A stretch of 64,000 nt of DNA from Otatea glauca (taxonomy: Eukaryota; Streptophyta; Magnoliopsida; Poales; Poaceae): NCBI GenBank assembly GCA_036346275.1, contig CM070723.1, forward strand, positions 62,001 through 126,000, read 5' to 3'. Of the stretch, positions 1 to 10,665 are shown piece after piece. Made by a program: the position numbers and the translations under genes. Each line of letters begins with the position of its first letter. The stretch's first letter is position 1. A model generated the notes under the pieces. The model searched no databases, had not been told where the DNA came from, and worked only from the letters and a program-made list of their open reading frames with translations.

Positions 1-874
1 GCTATTTGACTTGAATCATCTCCCAAGTCACAAAGTAGAAATTAAGCACCTTAATCTTGTTCGTCCAACTTGCTCTATCATTGATTCCAGCATATGTTCT
101 TCAAAGCTTTTTAGTATTATTAACTTAGTCATCAATACCAAAACTATAATAAAACACAATAATAAAATTGAGGGGTCCTAGATGCTATCAGCACCACCGC
201 TCATCCTCTGTCTCGGTGGGTAGCGAGTTGGTGCACATCAGCGGCGCCAGTGGGGATGCCGTGGCGACGAGGTCGTCGCTTCCAGGAAGCGAGCAGATAG
301 ACGCGATGGAGGAGCACCGTACCAGGCGCGGCTTCTTGGCATCCCGCGCCGAGTCAACGCCAAAGCAGACGCCTAGAAAGGGGAACAAGCGTCCTGAACC
401 GAATGGTTCGAGCGATTTCGCCGAACGGGATGATACAACATCTTTGAGGAATATTCTAAGAATCTATACCACCTCATCCCGTACCAAATGGTTCCATTCA
501 GCCAACCAAACACATGGACGAGACCAGATCCTGTACGAAACGGTTCAATTCACCCTGGTACAACCAACCAAATGCACCCTAAGTGGACCAGCTTTCATGA
601 ATCTGTCTCAAAGGAGCGATGCTCGGCCAGCTATAGGGGGCGTTAGGCCAAGCGCCCTATGTGCCCCTTTCCTTTGCATATGCCATCAGGCAGTAGGGCT
701 AGCACCCACCACAAAGACCACACCCGACCAGGTGGGCAAGGCATGCGTGCCTAGGGAAGGCATGGGCGAAGGATTAAATGCCCGAGAAGCCATCTGGGCT
801 AAATGCCTAGCGCCCCCTACGAAGGGTATTGGTGCCCGCTCCCTCGCTGTTCCAGAACACCCCGCTTCTGTGCC
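1..874. other. Gene-free repeat-like stretch left of the first hAT element
   Basis: I see no credible gene. A long open frame at 168-881 (plus) has no recognisable domain and runs straight through repeat-like sequence, so it is probably fortuitous. The stretch 570-590 (accaaccaaatgcaccctaa) looks like the right end of a grass MITE whose left end I could not find. The GC-rich block 600-882 continues at 3367-3480 on the far side of the inserted hAT element, so it is one older repeat split by that insertion. Confidence 0.4.
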
Positions 875-3374
875 GCCTTGAATAGGGGTGGGCACTTTTA
901 AACCGAAACCGAAAAACCGAACTGAATTAACCGATTTTTTCGGTTTTCGGTTTGCAGTTCGGGTTTTTTTGCTACTGTTCGATGTACGGTCTTCGGTTCG
1001 GTTTTCTTCTTCTGGTAACCGAATAAACCGAACGGCCGATTTGTGTACAGGCGAAGGCGAGACGAGGCGAGGACGCGAGGTGGAAACTGAAAAAATTCCC
1101 ACCCGACCGATTCCCCCCGAGGCCCCGACCCGATTCGCTCGTTCCCCATTCCATTCGACAGCTTCCCCCTCCGCTCAAGTGCGGTGCCTAACCCTAGCAG
1201 AAGTCTCGGGCTCGCCACTCGTGATGTCTCTCCGTCGGCCCGTCCAACCCCGCGGCTCCGCCCTGCCCTCCGAGGCTCCGCCGTTCCGCCGTCCGGTCCT
1301 CAACACCGATCTAACCAGCCCCTCTGCGGTTCCGCCATTCCGTCCTCTGAGCCTTGATTTCTGCTCGTCGTCGTCCGTCCCCAAGTCCGTCCGATGAGGG
1401 TCGTGAGGTAAAACTCCAACTCCTCATAAATCTATATGAGATCTGAGTTGAATGGTTGTATAGTTGACTGTCTGTAGTTCCCCCTTTTCCCAACCCTATC
1501 TGAAGTCACGGGCACGCGATCTCTCTCCGTCGGCCCATCCAACCCCGCGGCTCTGCCCTGCCCTCTGAGGCTCTACTGTTTCGATGTTCCGCCCTCCGGT
1601 CCTCCGCGCAGATCTGACTAGCCCCTTCGCGTCTTCACCGTTCCGCCCTCCGAGCCTCGATCTCTGCTCGCTGCCGTCCGTCCCCAAGTTCGACTGGTGA
1701 GGTCAAAGGTCTAACTCCTACCTAATTAGTGGTTCTGAATCTTCATTAATACTTAGTGGTTCAGAACAAATGTTCTTGCATCAGAAGTTCAGAACAAAAA
1801 ATACCCCTACCTAATTAGTGGTTCTGAATCTTCATTAATACTTCAAGAATCAGGATATCCACACTAATGATGGATAGAAATTTACTATACAATTTTCAAA
1901 TAGCTTTAATTTGGATCTTTATGCCTTGTGAATGGCAGTGTTAAGTTGTTGCTAAGAGTGTGCTATATCTATGTGGTAGAAATTTCCAATTATAAATAAA
2001 GGCGTCTAGAAGAGACCTATTTGTATGTTGAGATTTAATAGAATTTTTGCTACTAAAAACTACCCTGTATGTCGTGAGTTGATAGGCAAACTATGGCATA
2101 ACCTTTGAAGTTTTGATTTAGCTTCCCAAATCATTAGTACCAAGTAGAACAAGTAAAGGATACTGGTATATCATGATATATATTTTTTTTATATCCCAGT
2201 TCTAGGCTTTTTAGCCCTTTTCTTTATCTTTTCCATTTGTTTGTTTGGTCATTTCGTAATTTCCTGTGGATTCACAAAGCACAGTCCACACCTTTTGTGT
2301 TCTATTGTATATTGATGCTTTCGCCATGATGGATGTACTGCGAATTGATATTTGTGTCTTATTTGCCTCTTTCGGTTATGAGAGGTATTTGAAGATTATA
2401 CAATTTTGAATCTGATATTATGCAGTTTGACAGACTTTAGGATATCCTGCACCTGATTTGTATACTGTTTGTATGTATGTGAAGTCCATCCAGTATGTTT
2501 TCGTTGGAGTTGGAACAATACATTGCAGATGCATTTCATTCCTAATCTTTATGTAATGTTTGCTGTATTTAACAGCTGTCAGTAAACTGTTCGCAGTTGT
2601 AAAGTTTTTTAAGGGTGCTACAGTAAACTTATTATGAATGCCTTTCTTGTCACAAATATGCATTGTGGGTTTCTCCACTGAACTCAACAGAAGCCCTTGC
2701 TGCTTTTAGGTAGAATGAATACAATTGCCTACTGTGTACATGCATAACCAACACAACCCTCGGTAGGCTGCGTTTATTATGGTCAAAACTCTCTTCAAAG
2801 CAAATTGACATTACATGATTTGTTTTTCCAAGCAATTTTAGCTTTTGTTTTATCTTCTAACCTCCGAAGTAACTTCAACACATGTTCTACATATACAACT
2901 ACATGCCGATGAGGAAACCTACTGGTTGATGGGTAAGAAGTTGCTGCCTTGCTAGACAATGTATTTTGTGGTATAATGGTATTGCTGGACAATGTATTTT
3001 GTGTTAATGGACATTATGTATGCTATTATGATAGCAATGTATTTTGTTGCAGCTGTATGATTCTGCCTTCTGGTGTTGCGGCTGTTGCAAAAGCTACTGC
3101 ATGAGCTGAGATCACACAAAAGCTACTACATGAGCTATATGATTCTGCCTCCTGGTGTTGCGGCTATTGTGATCTTTTGCTGGCTTGCCTGGTTTTTCGG
3201 TTAACCGAAAAATCAAATTGACCGAACTGATTTGGTTCGGTTAATTCGGTTCGGTTTTTATTACAATTCGGTTTCAGTTTGGTTTTCAGAGTCCAAAAAT
3301 CGAAATTTTTAAATACCGAAAAAACCGAACCGAAAAACCCGAAAAAAAACCCAATGCCCAGGCCTAGCCTTGAA
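875..3374. mobile_element. Non-autonomous hAT-type DNA transposon with perfect 8-bp target duplication
   Basis: The element body is 883-3366 (2,484 bp). It starts TAGGGGTGGGCA and ends with the inverted form TGCCCAGGCCTA, so the 12-bp ends match except at two positions. The flanks are an exact 8-bp direct repeat GCCTTGAA at 875-882 and 3367-3374, the target size expected of the hAT superfamily. Just inside both ends lie runs of ccgaaccgaaa / ttcggttcggtt, typical of the grass hAT elements with gggtgggca ends. No transposase domain is visible, so it would depend on a partner. The interior is a GC-rich duplicated block (1190-1702) followed by AT-rich DNA resembling plant UTR or intron sequence. 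Confidence 0.8.
1190..1702. repeat. Direct duplication of a GC-rich block inside the hAT element
   Basis: Two copies of about 208 bp, roughly 1190-1397 and 1494-1702, align along their length; shared words include tctctccgtcggccc, aaccccgcggct and cgtccccaagt. They are separated by about 100 bp of AT-richer sequence. Composition is like the first exon or 5' leader of a grass gene, but no known protein is recognised in either frame. A shorter direct repeat (tggttctgaatcttcattaa) follows at about 1731 and 1819. Confidence 0.7.
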
Positions 3375-4640
3375 AGGCTCCGAGCATTATCCCAATGCCT
3401 GTTCGAGCAAAGGAGTCTCCAACTCGGGCGGTGGCCTAAGCGCCAAAAGAATGGGTAGGGTTTACAATGCCCATGGAGAGCTGACACTAGTGCTTGCCCA
3501 TCGGGCTACCCCAGAGCGCCCAAAGTGGTCTTGGCACAATGTGTAGGCCTAGCGTGTGAAGATACACTCGGGAACCGTGTTAATGTCTTGGGACTCTTGA
3601 CCTTGACTTGACCTTGCCCCATGGGCATCGCTAAAAATGCCCACGGGACATAGGGGTTAGTGTTGGAGGACATCCTACAACCTCCTCCCGGGGGGGGTTC
3701 CCTATGCCATGCGCAGGGTAGGTAGATCCCCTCATACCCCACGGACTCTCCAAGGAGAGTGTTGAGGGGATGTCCCCTCATACCCCGCGAACTCTCCAAA
3801 AGGGTACGTGGTATAAGGAGTTGAGGGAGATCCCCTCATACTGACGGATTCTCTAAACGGAGTGTTGAGGAGAGGTTCCCCATACCCCGTGAACTCTTTG
3901 AAGGGATACGTGGTATGGGGCATTGAGGGAGATCCCCTCATACTCCGCGGACTCTTCAAAGGAAGTACGTGAAGTGGTCTCTAGTCCTCAAAGGGGCCCT
4001 GCCTCGCCCCTCCATCCATAGGGCAAATGGTGAAACACTCGGTTCAAAGGGGCACCCCTTCAAACGCCCATGGAGATAGATAGGCACCCTCATCTTGCTT
4101 AGGACCAACTACCGAGTGGGCCCCACTCAGTCCCTTGTGGGACCCCAGAATCAAAGGCTTGCCTCTACGGAACGGTGACATGGGATCCACTACCACTATC
4201 CTGGAATGACAAGGATGCCAGCTTAAGACACTCTTCTAAGGGTAGGATTGTATTTGTATAACACGCTGAGCACCTATAAAAGCTCATTGTAACCCTTGCT
4301 TGTAACTTAACCCTGACTGAATACAAGACATACAACTGGTGTGCCCTCAAAGAGTCCGGACCAGGAGGTACCCCTCTACTCCCCCGAAGAGCTCACAAAC
4401 AAAAGTAGGGCATCTACCTTAGCTCTCAAACCTGTATAAACCCTCGTATCAACTCTCCCTCTAGTGGACAGCGGCCTGTGGAACAGCTAGCGTCCGCGCT
4501 CACTCTCATGTCTCACTTCTCAACATACGACTCTCTTCACTAATGATTTTTGGAGACTGCTCCTCGCGAAAAACAAAATCTAGTGATTATGAGAAGCTGA
4601 GTGTTTAGTATAACTCCACCAGATTTAAGGAGAAGTTAGG
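3375..4640. repeat. LTR-like or non-coding retroelement fragment
   Basis: No coding frame is visible. The stretch 4271-4330 has the look of the promoter/R region of a plant LTR retrotransposon: cctataaaagctcattgtaa, then cttgcttgtaactta and gaatacaagacatacaa. Upstream lies the tandem repeat at 3727-3975. Element ends, primer-binding site and target duplication were not found, so the class and borders are open. Confidence 0.4.
3727..3975. repeat. Tandem repeat with alternating 46- and 58-bp units
   Basis: Each unit begins with cccctcatac or a variant and contains the core actctccaa. Units start near 3728, 3774, 3832, 3877 and 3934; their lengths alternate about 46, 58, 45 and 57 bp. The longer units carry an extra gggtacgtggtat segment, so the real period is a dimer of about 104 bp. 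Confidence 0.7.
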
Positions 4641-4764
4641 AGTAGGAGCTATACCGAACGCACCCTTACGAGCATGTCAAGAAAGCCATTTGTCTACGAA
4701 CGCCAGGGCATCTGGTCTCCAAAGAAATGGAGTATTTTTCATGGTGGGTTAGCAGTCCAAACAA

Positions 4765-5715
4765 GTAGCGGTAGTGCAACCATGATTCACAAAATCGACG
4801 AAAATCGCTTAAAAATCACGAAAATCGAGTGTATTAAGCCAGTTTGGCTTTTAAAACCGCTCAGTAAACCAATGAAATTCAAATTCAAATTCAAAAAATT
4901 GGAGAAATTTTTTTAAAAAAAATTTTGTGTTAGGTCCTGTGGCAATCCTAATAATGACTGTAAAATTTTCAGATCATTATCAGACTTGTGATACTGTCAG
5001 AATATATGCTCTTCTGTTTTTTATTCTCTAGAAGCACTAAATGAAGTCTCTAATATTTCTAAATTTTTGTGTGTGATGTCTTAAGGCAATGCTAATGATA
5101 TTGTAAAATTTTCAGACAATGATCAAACCTATGTACTTTTTTAAAATTGTGAAAGTACTACTGTCATTGTATATGCTCTTCTATTTTTGATTTTATAGGG
5201 GCATTAAATGAAGTCTAATATATCTAAAAAATTTAGAAAATGATCCTTGGGCATTAGTTATGATTCCATTAAAATTTCAGAGCATGATCAATTTTGTAAT
5301 TTTTTATAAAAATCAAGCAGTGTCTTTCTTTCTTTTCATTAATTGCTGTTTTTTATTTTATTTTTTAGAAGTACTAAATGATTTCAAAAATTGTTGAAAT
5401 TTCTAAAGTGTTTTATATATTAATTGGGATTTTTTTGCATTTTTTAATAAAAAATTTCAATTTTCTTTCGATGTGCTAAAAATCAAATAAAATCGCTCGA
5501 AAATCGAAAAAATTGCTCAAAAATACAAAAATGCTCAAAAAAAGGAAAATCGCTCGATTTTTGTTTTTTTTTTTTTTTTGCCATAGTTTAACCACCAAGT
5601 TCAAAAAAAATTGATTCAAACTTTTTCGATTTCTACCGATTTTCGACTGATTTTTGCTAATTTTCGAAAATCGAATTTTCAATTTTATGAACCCTGAGTA
5701 CCACTGCAATGGACA
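4765..5715. repeat. AT-rich degenerate repeat array flanked by imperfect inverted ends
   Basis: The core 4915-5470 holds about three diverged copies of a unit near 160 bp, recognised by aaattttcaga, atgatcaaac, atatgctcttct and actaaatgaagtct. It is flanked by runs of aaaatcg on the left (4785-4830) and cgatttt on the right (5620-5690). The outer sequence gtagtgcaaccatgattcac (near 4770) is an imperfect inverse of tgaaccctgagtaccactgc (near 5690), suggesting hAT-like ends. No clear target duplication and no protein were found. Confidence 0.45.
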
Positions 5716-5836
5716 GAAACAAGAAAAAAGGACGCAAAATCGCGATGCGCCTGCTCCCCAGTACAGTAATTCACACGGAATTTTGACTATTTGAGGCGTC
5801 CATCCAATCAGGAAAGGAAATGCCACTCACCCTGAT

Positions 5837-6773
5837 TAGGGGTGGGCACTTTTAAAACGAAAAACCGAACTACAATTATTTCGATTTTTTCGATTTTTGG
5901 TTCGATTTTTATTTTAGCACTATTCGATTTTCGATTTACAATTCGATTTTGTAATTTAAGAAACCGAAAAAACTGGTTTACCGAATAAACCAATGTCTCG
6001 CTCGGTCTTCCGGGCCATCCATTCGGCCATTTCCTTTCCGTGCATCACAGTCTTGTAGGCCCACGTGTTCCCCTCGCAAGTCGTGAACCAGGTGGTAGCG
6101 GCGACGGCGCGGGCCCTCCCGGGCTCCCACCTCCTGGTCCCGGAGTCCCGCATGTCGATGCTGCAAGCTCCTCGGCTCCTCCTATCCAGCGGAAGAACAG
6201 GCTTACTGGAACTCGTGTAGCCTAATCGATCGCCTCGCCGCGCCGGTGCGCCCGTACAACAGTAGCTCCAAAGAGTACCCCAAGGCGTACACCTTCCTTT
6301 CCGTCTCGCCCTCCTCGCGCCCGTCCTCGTCGACCTCTTCAAACGTCAGGTTAAGTCTCCTCCCATGCTTCCCAACTCACCCAATAGGTTGCAGCTTTCT
6401 TGGGTTCTTGCTGGCTGGCTTGGCGCAGAAGGTTTGATCTATGCGAAAAAAAAATATGTAGGCCTTAGTTGCCCTGTACCTGTTTCATCGTTTGGTTTAG
6501 ATCTTGCTTTCTATTATGTTCTTGCAAGGCTTACTGTGGTTCCTGTTCTTGAGGTAATACATGATAAATCATTGTACTGTATGGTATGTATTCTGTGATA
6601 AATTTCGTCAGTACCTAGCGACGGTGCTACAGGGAAATTCGGTTAAACCGAAAACCGAATTAACCGAACCGATTCGGTTCAGTTTTTAGATCGATTCGGT
6701 TTCGGTTCGGTTTGCAAAATCCAAAAACCGAAACCAAACCAAAAAAACCGAATTAACCGAATGCCCACCCCTA
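5837..6773. mobile_element. Second hAT-type element with perfect 12-bp inverted ends
   Basis: The left end TAGGGGTGGGCA (5837-5848) and the right end TGCCCACCCCTA (6762-6773) are exact inverse copies. Both are followed inwards by aaccga/tcggtt runs like those of the element at 883-3366, so the two belong to one family. The middle (6000-6340) is GC-rich and could be captured host sequence, but I do not recognise a protein in it. The 8-bp flanks (accctgat and gatatgtc) do not match, so either the target duplication has decayed or the element is a recombinant. Confidence 0.6.
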
Positions 6774-6789
6774 GATATGTCCATCGAAT

Positions 6790-8010
6790 TAACAAACCTA
6801 CACATGTTTCGGTCAAAATCACACAAGAAATAAACATATGCACTCCTACAAGTCCTCCAGAGCGAGGTTTGAAATCTCGTTTTCACTCAACATCTAGGAG
6901 GTGGCCAGAGACCATAATTTCACCGAGATCTTGGAATTTCGAACAAATTTCGGATGAAACACAAAAACGGAATTTCAAATCCAGTTTTTTTCCCACTGGG
7001 AAATCCGAGATCTCGACCAAATTGCGCTGAGAAAAATCCGATTCAAAGGAAATCAAAAAATTTTGAAATTGTTTGTGCATGTTACTGACACATTAATAAT
7101 GTTATCATAAAAATTTCAGATGATTATCAAGCATGAGGAATTTTTAAAAATTTGAATATTGCTACTGTCCTGATAAAAACTGACCGACAAGTTTGAACCA
7201 AATGAAAAATGAAACAAACGAGGTTACAAAATTTTGAAATTTTTTGTACATAGTTATGACATGTCACTAATATTCTCATAAAAATTTTCAGGTGATATCA
7301 AACTTATAAATTTTTAAAAATTCGAACAGTGCTACTGTCCTGTTAAAAGCCTTACCGGCAAACTTCAACAAAATGAAAAACGGTTCAAATCACGTTAAAA
7401 ACTTTTGAAAAATTTTGTGGATGATCTCGATGTATCATTAATGTTTCTATAAAATTTTTAGATAAAGCTTATAGATTTTTCAAAAATTCTGACAGTGCTA
7501 CGTCCTGATAAAATCCTGATGATCAATATATAGATTTGCTATAGCAATAAAAAAAGGTTTAGAATTTTTGAAAATTTTACATGGGTGCTAAGGAAATGCT
7601 TAAGATCTCATAAAACTTTTGAATCATGATCACACTCCAGTGAATTTATAAAATTCTTACAAGGCACTATACCATTTATGTCTTTCTCTTTTTGATTTTT
7701 AAAATATAACAAATAAAGTTCAAAGCAAACAAAAAAGTTGAAAATTTTACGAAATAGTACCGTGGCAATTCTTAAACTCTCAAAAAATTTGGATCATAAT
7801 TACACTTGAGCAAATTTATAAAATTTAACGCAATTATGTTCATTCTGTTTTTGATTTTTTAAAGATAACAAATAAAGTTTAATTATTTTGAAAATTTTAA
7901 TGTACGATCCTACACTACTAAAGATACTACCATAAATTTTTCAGATCATAATCAAGCTGGTACAATTTTATAAAAATCTGACAGTGCCAAAATTTTAAAA
8001 TGTCTCAAAA
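6790..8010. repeat. Array of about six degenerate AT-rich repeats, period near 165 bp
   Basis: Unit starts lie near 7055, 7229, 7398, 7560, 7730 and 7886. Each holds a ttttgaaaatttt start, a (c)ataaaa-ttttcagat box, atgatcaaac-like sequence, and in the first three a gacagtgctactgtcctgataaaa-like segment (shown here degenerate). The later units share the ttttgatttttaaa-taacaaataaagtt segment with the array at 4915-5470, so both arrays come from one repeat family. The entrance (6860-7040) is rich in gaaatttcg and ctcggattt words. No coding potential is seen. Confidence 0.55.
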
Positions 8011-10600
8011 ATTCGGTTTTTCAACAAATTTTCTTTGAAAATGACTTTCTTTAAGGTTATTGGACCAAATCCGGCCATGGCAAAAAGTTCGCAAGTGCAA
8101 ATCAAGATGCGTCAACCTTAACATTTCCCCAGTTGCTTACTGAACACTGATTAATGCTCCAGTTCTAGCACTAGTTCCATTCACAGGTCTAACAATCCAG
8201 ACAGAGCTTACCTCGGAAATTTTGCAGGTTTCTTCTGTCCTTGATCTTTTGTCTCCACAACATTATAATCATTTTAAAAGATCATACTAGTACAACTCAT
8301 TGCAATGTTGTGCATATCTCATTGTATTGAACATAGGTGCTCAGATATACAGTGCAAGAACAAGGTTATCTTATACCTGGTTGAAAGCCTAATCAAATTA
8401 AAGCACAATCCCTCCCGACTTAATCAGATGATGTAACTGGGCAAGGACCAGCCATGTATACAGTTCAGGTCTGCAGGTGCACAATAAATTACAAAGTTTC
8501 TGGAATTACCGCAGCTGCATGTAAAATGCATAGCAAGCAAAAACAAAGCCAATCTAAACAAACGTATCACATTGGGCATAGTAGTATATCAACATGAGAA
8601 ATTGAGGTACCTTGTAATCTTAAAAAAATCATGAAAAAATGATTGTATACTAAAAAAATAAAAAATAGACATTATACTACGTTGGCTGACTACAAAGAAA
8701 TGACCATGTAATACAGTGATAATGATTCAAGAGGGTTATTGAAAGAATAAATTCTCGGAAATGGTTGTGACAACATTAACACTAGGCAGTTGAGGTCATG
8801 TAACTGATCCAAGAAACAAAAGCAGTGATTTTGCATCTACGATAACAGAATAAATTTCAAAGGAAAAATATTCATCTGAGTGAAATAATCTTCTTCTTGA
8901 AACCAGCACAGATAAATGGCAAAACATAATATATAGACTTTTCACTTACACAAGGCAATGCATGTAGTAGCTACAACTAACCGCCATTGGCAAACCTAGC
9001 AGCCAAAGTGTTACCACTTGATACACTCATCATAACTAGATGCCTTAATGTATGTGTCAATTTTCATGAAACAGGAACTAGCTTTCAGAAAAGGAAAAAA
9101 AAATAGCAATGATGTTATCCTTCTCTAAAGTGTTTCTTCCTTTCTTCTTGTCTACTACATGTTAGATGATAGCATGAATGCATGATACTTCTCTGAGGAG
9201 CAAATGGACAAAGGCTATGGGAAACTCACATGGGCAAATCGCCATGCAAACTGATAAAATGCCAACCGTAACCTATGACAAAATTTGTCCGATCACACAA
9301 AAGCTTATACAACATATTGTACCAAATGTGCTATAATGCCACCTTAGTCATAAAGATACGAGGTTCTACAGTACTCAGTAAACTGAACATGCAAACATAC
9401 TTATTAGACACGAAACTTTTATGTCGATTTCAGGAAGGTGTTGCTGAAGAACAGGTGCAGACCATGTGGAAAGGACCCAGTGAGTTCACACGATGACATG
9501 ACCAAGGATTCAAAAACCGGAAACGGGAAAAATATTGGACCTCCTCCGGTACCAGTTACTGGTTTTAAACCGGACAAATTTCATCAAACAAGATATAAAC
9601 TCAATTTGAATTTGATTGATTTTCGGCATGTTACTGTCTGAAGTTACTGTTCATCAATTTTAATTCAAATTTTAAATTCAGAATTTTTTCGGTCCGATAT
9701 TTTTTTACTGGTCCGGGCCAGTAACCGCCGATTTTTTATCGTTGGACACAGCACAAACTAAAATCCAATGGCATTACAATAAGACCATTAAATACAAAAG
9801 GCTACATTGGAATCTACAAAGTTCAAAAAATCCTGAAAGAAAAGAAAGCATTTGTGAGGACTCATTCAAATCCCTGCTCAGAAACTCTCTAACCGAACTA
9901 CTGCTTCTTGTAATGCACAGGACACAAGTGCATGCACTTCCACAGGTATGTACATGGAGTACAAACATAGGCACACATCAGATATGCAGAAAAACAACAA
10001 CACTAGTACAGCTTTAGCTCAGCGATCATGAAAGATTCCATAACTAGATTGAAACAAACGGTCAGGCTAACTAAACTATGCTTTCAGCATTGCATGCTGA
10101 TGGCTGACCACAGGTTCTATGGCAATCTTGAAATAGCAACAATTTTAACATAGGAAGCAACGCAACCTACGAGAAAAGTAAAGTCAACTAACTAGGACCT
10201 ACAAATGGAAATACAAGCTAAGAAAACAACATATCATCAAGATCCACAGCTGTGCATTGATCTAGGCAATACAAAAAGAGAAGTTGCAAAGATAACGAGA
10301 GGCATCCCATGGGGATCATCTACCATCTAATGATTTAAAATAAAACTACCTCTGACCCCAAGTACACAACCAGCCCTCCGACTGCATGAAACCAGAGAAA
10401 ACATAAAAATTTGCTCACCCAACTGGCCAACTCAATGATTCATGCGACCTGGTCAGTGAGCTCTCCTAGCTCTAAGTCAGTGACACAAATTTATGCTCCC
10501 TTTCTCCAGTCCTCGCGATGCATTTCCCTGAATACAGAATATGCAGGATTGATAAAGGGTGGACTAAGCTGGCAGGAGTGAACGAATCAGGAAATATCAT
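8011..10600. other. AT-rich non-coding DNA downstream of the PWWP gene
   Basis: No open frame with a recognisable domain occurs on either strand. Apart from the small MITE at 9503-9744 I see only ordinary AT-rich intergenic or long 3'-UTR-like sequence. Part of it may be transcribed as untranslated 3' sequence of the minus-strand PWWP gene, but nothing in the sequence proves this. Confidence 0.4.
9503..9744. mobile_element. Small hAT-like MITE
   Basis: The left end CAAGGATTCAAAAACCGG (9503) and the inverse of the right end, CAACGATAAAAAATCGG (ending at 9744), match at most positions. Internal subterminal words ccggtaccagttactggt and actggtccgggccagtaa also form inverted partners. The 8-bp flanks gacatgac and gacacagc agree at five positions, compatible with a decayed target duplication. 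Confidence 0.45.
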
Positions 10601-10665
10601 TGAAAATACTCAAGAGTATATATACCTCGAAATGGCAACATGTCCAGCTTAGTGCCCTGCACCAT

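Noticed and set aside
168..881. 237-codon open frame on the plus strand
   Set aside because: No domain, composition of a repeat, and the block it lies in continues beyond the hAT insertion without a matching frame.
3727..3975. CRISPR-like array
   Set aside because: Unit lengths alternate and the units are contiguous with no unique spacers; this is a plant tandem repeat.
5956..6437. GC-rich frames in the second hAT element as a host gene
   Set aside because: Frames on both strands, none with a domain or splice support; kept only as possible captured DNA.
829..6781. A single large composite transposon bounded by the gggtgggca ends at 883 and 6773
   Set aside because: The 8-bp duplication at 875-882 and 3367-3374 closes the first element, so the two elements are separate insertions.
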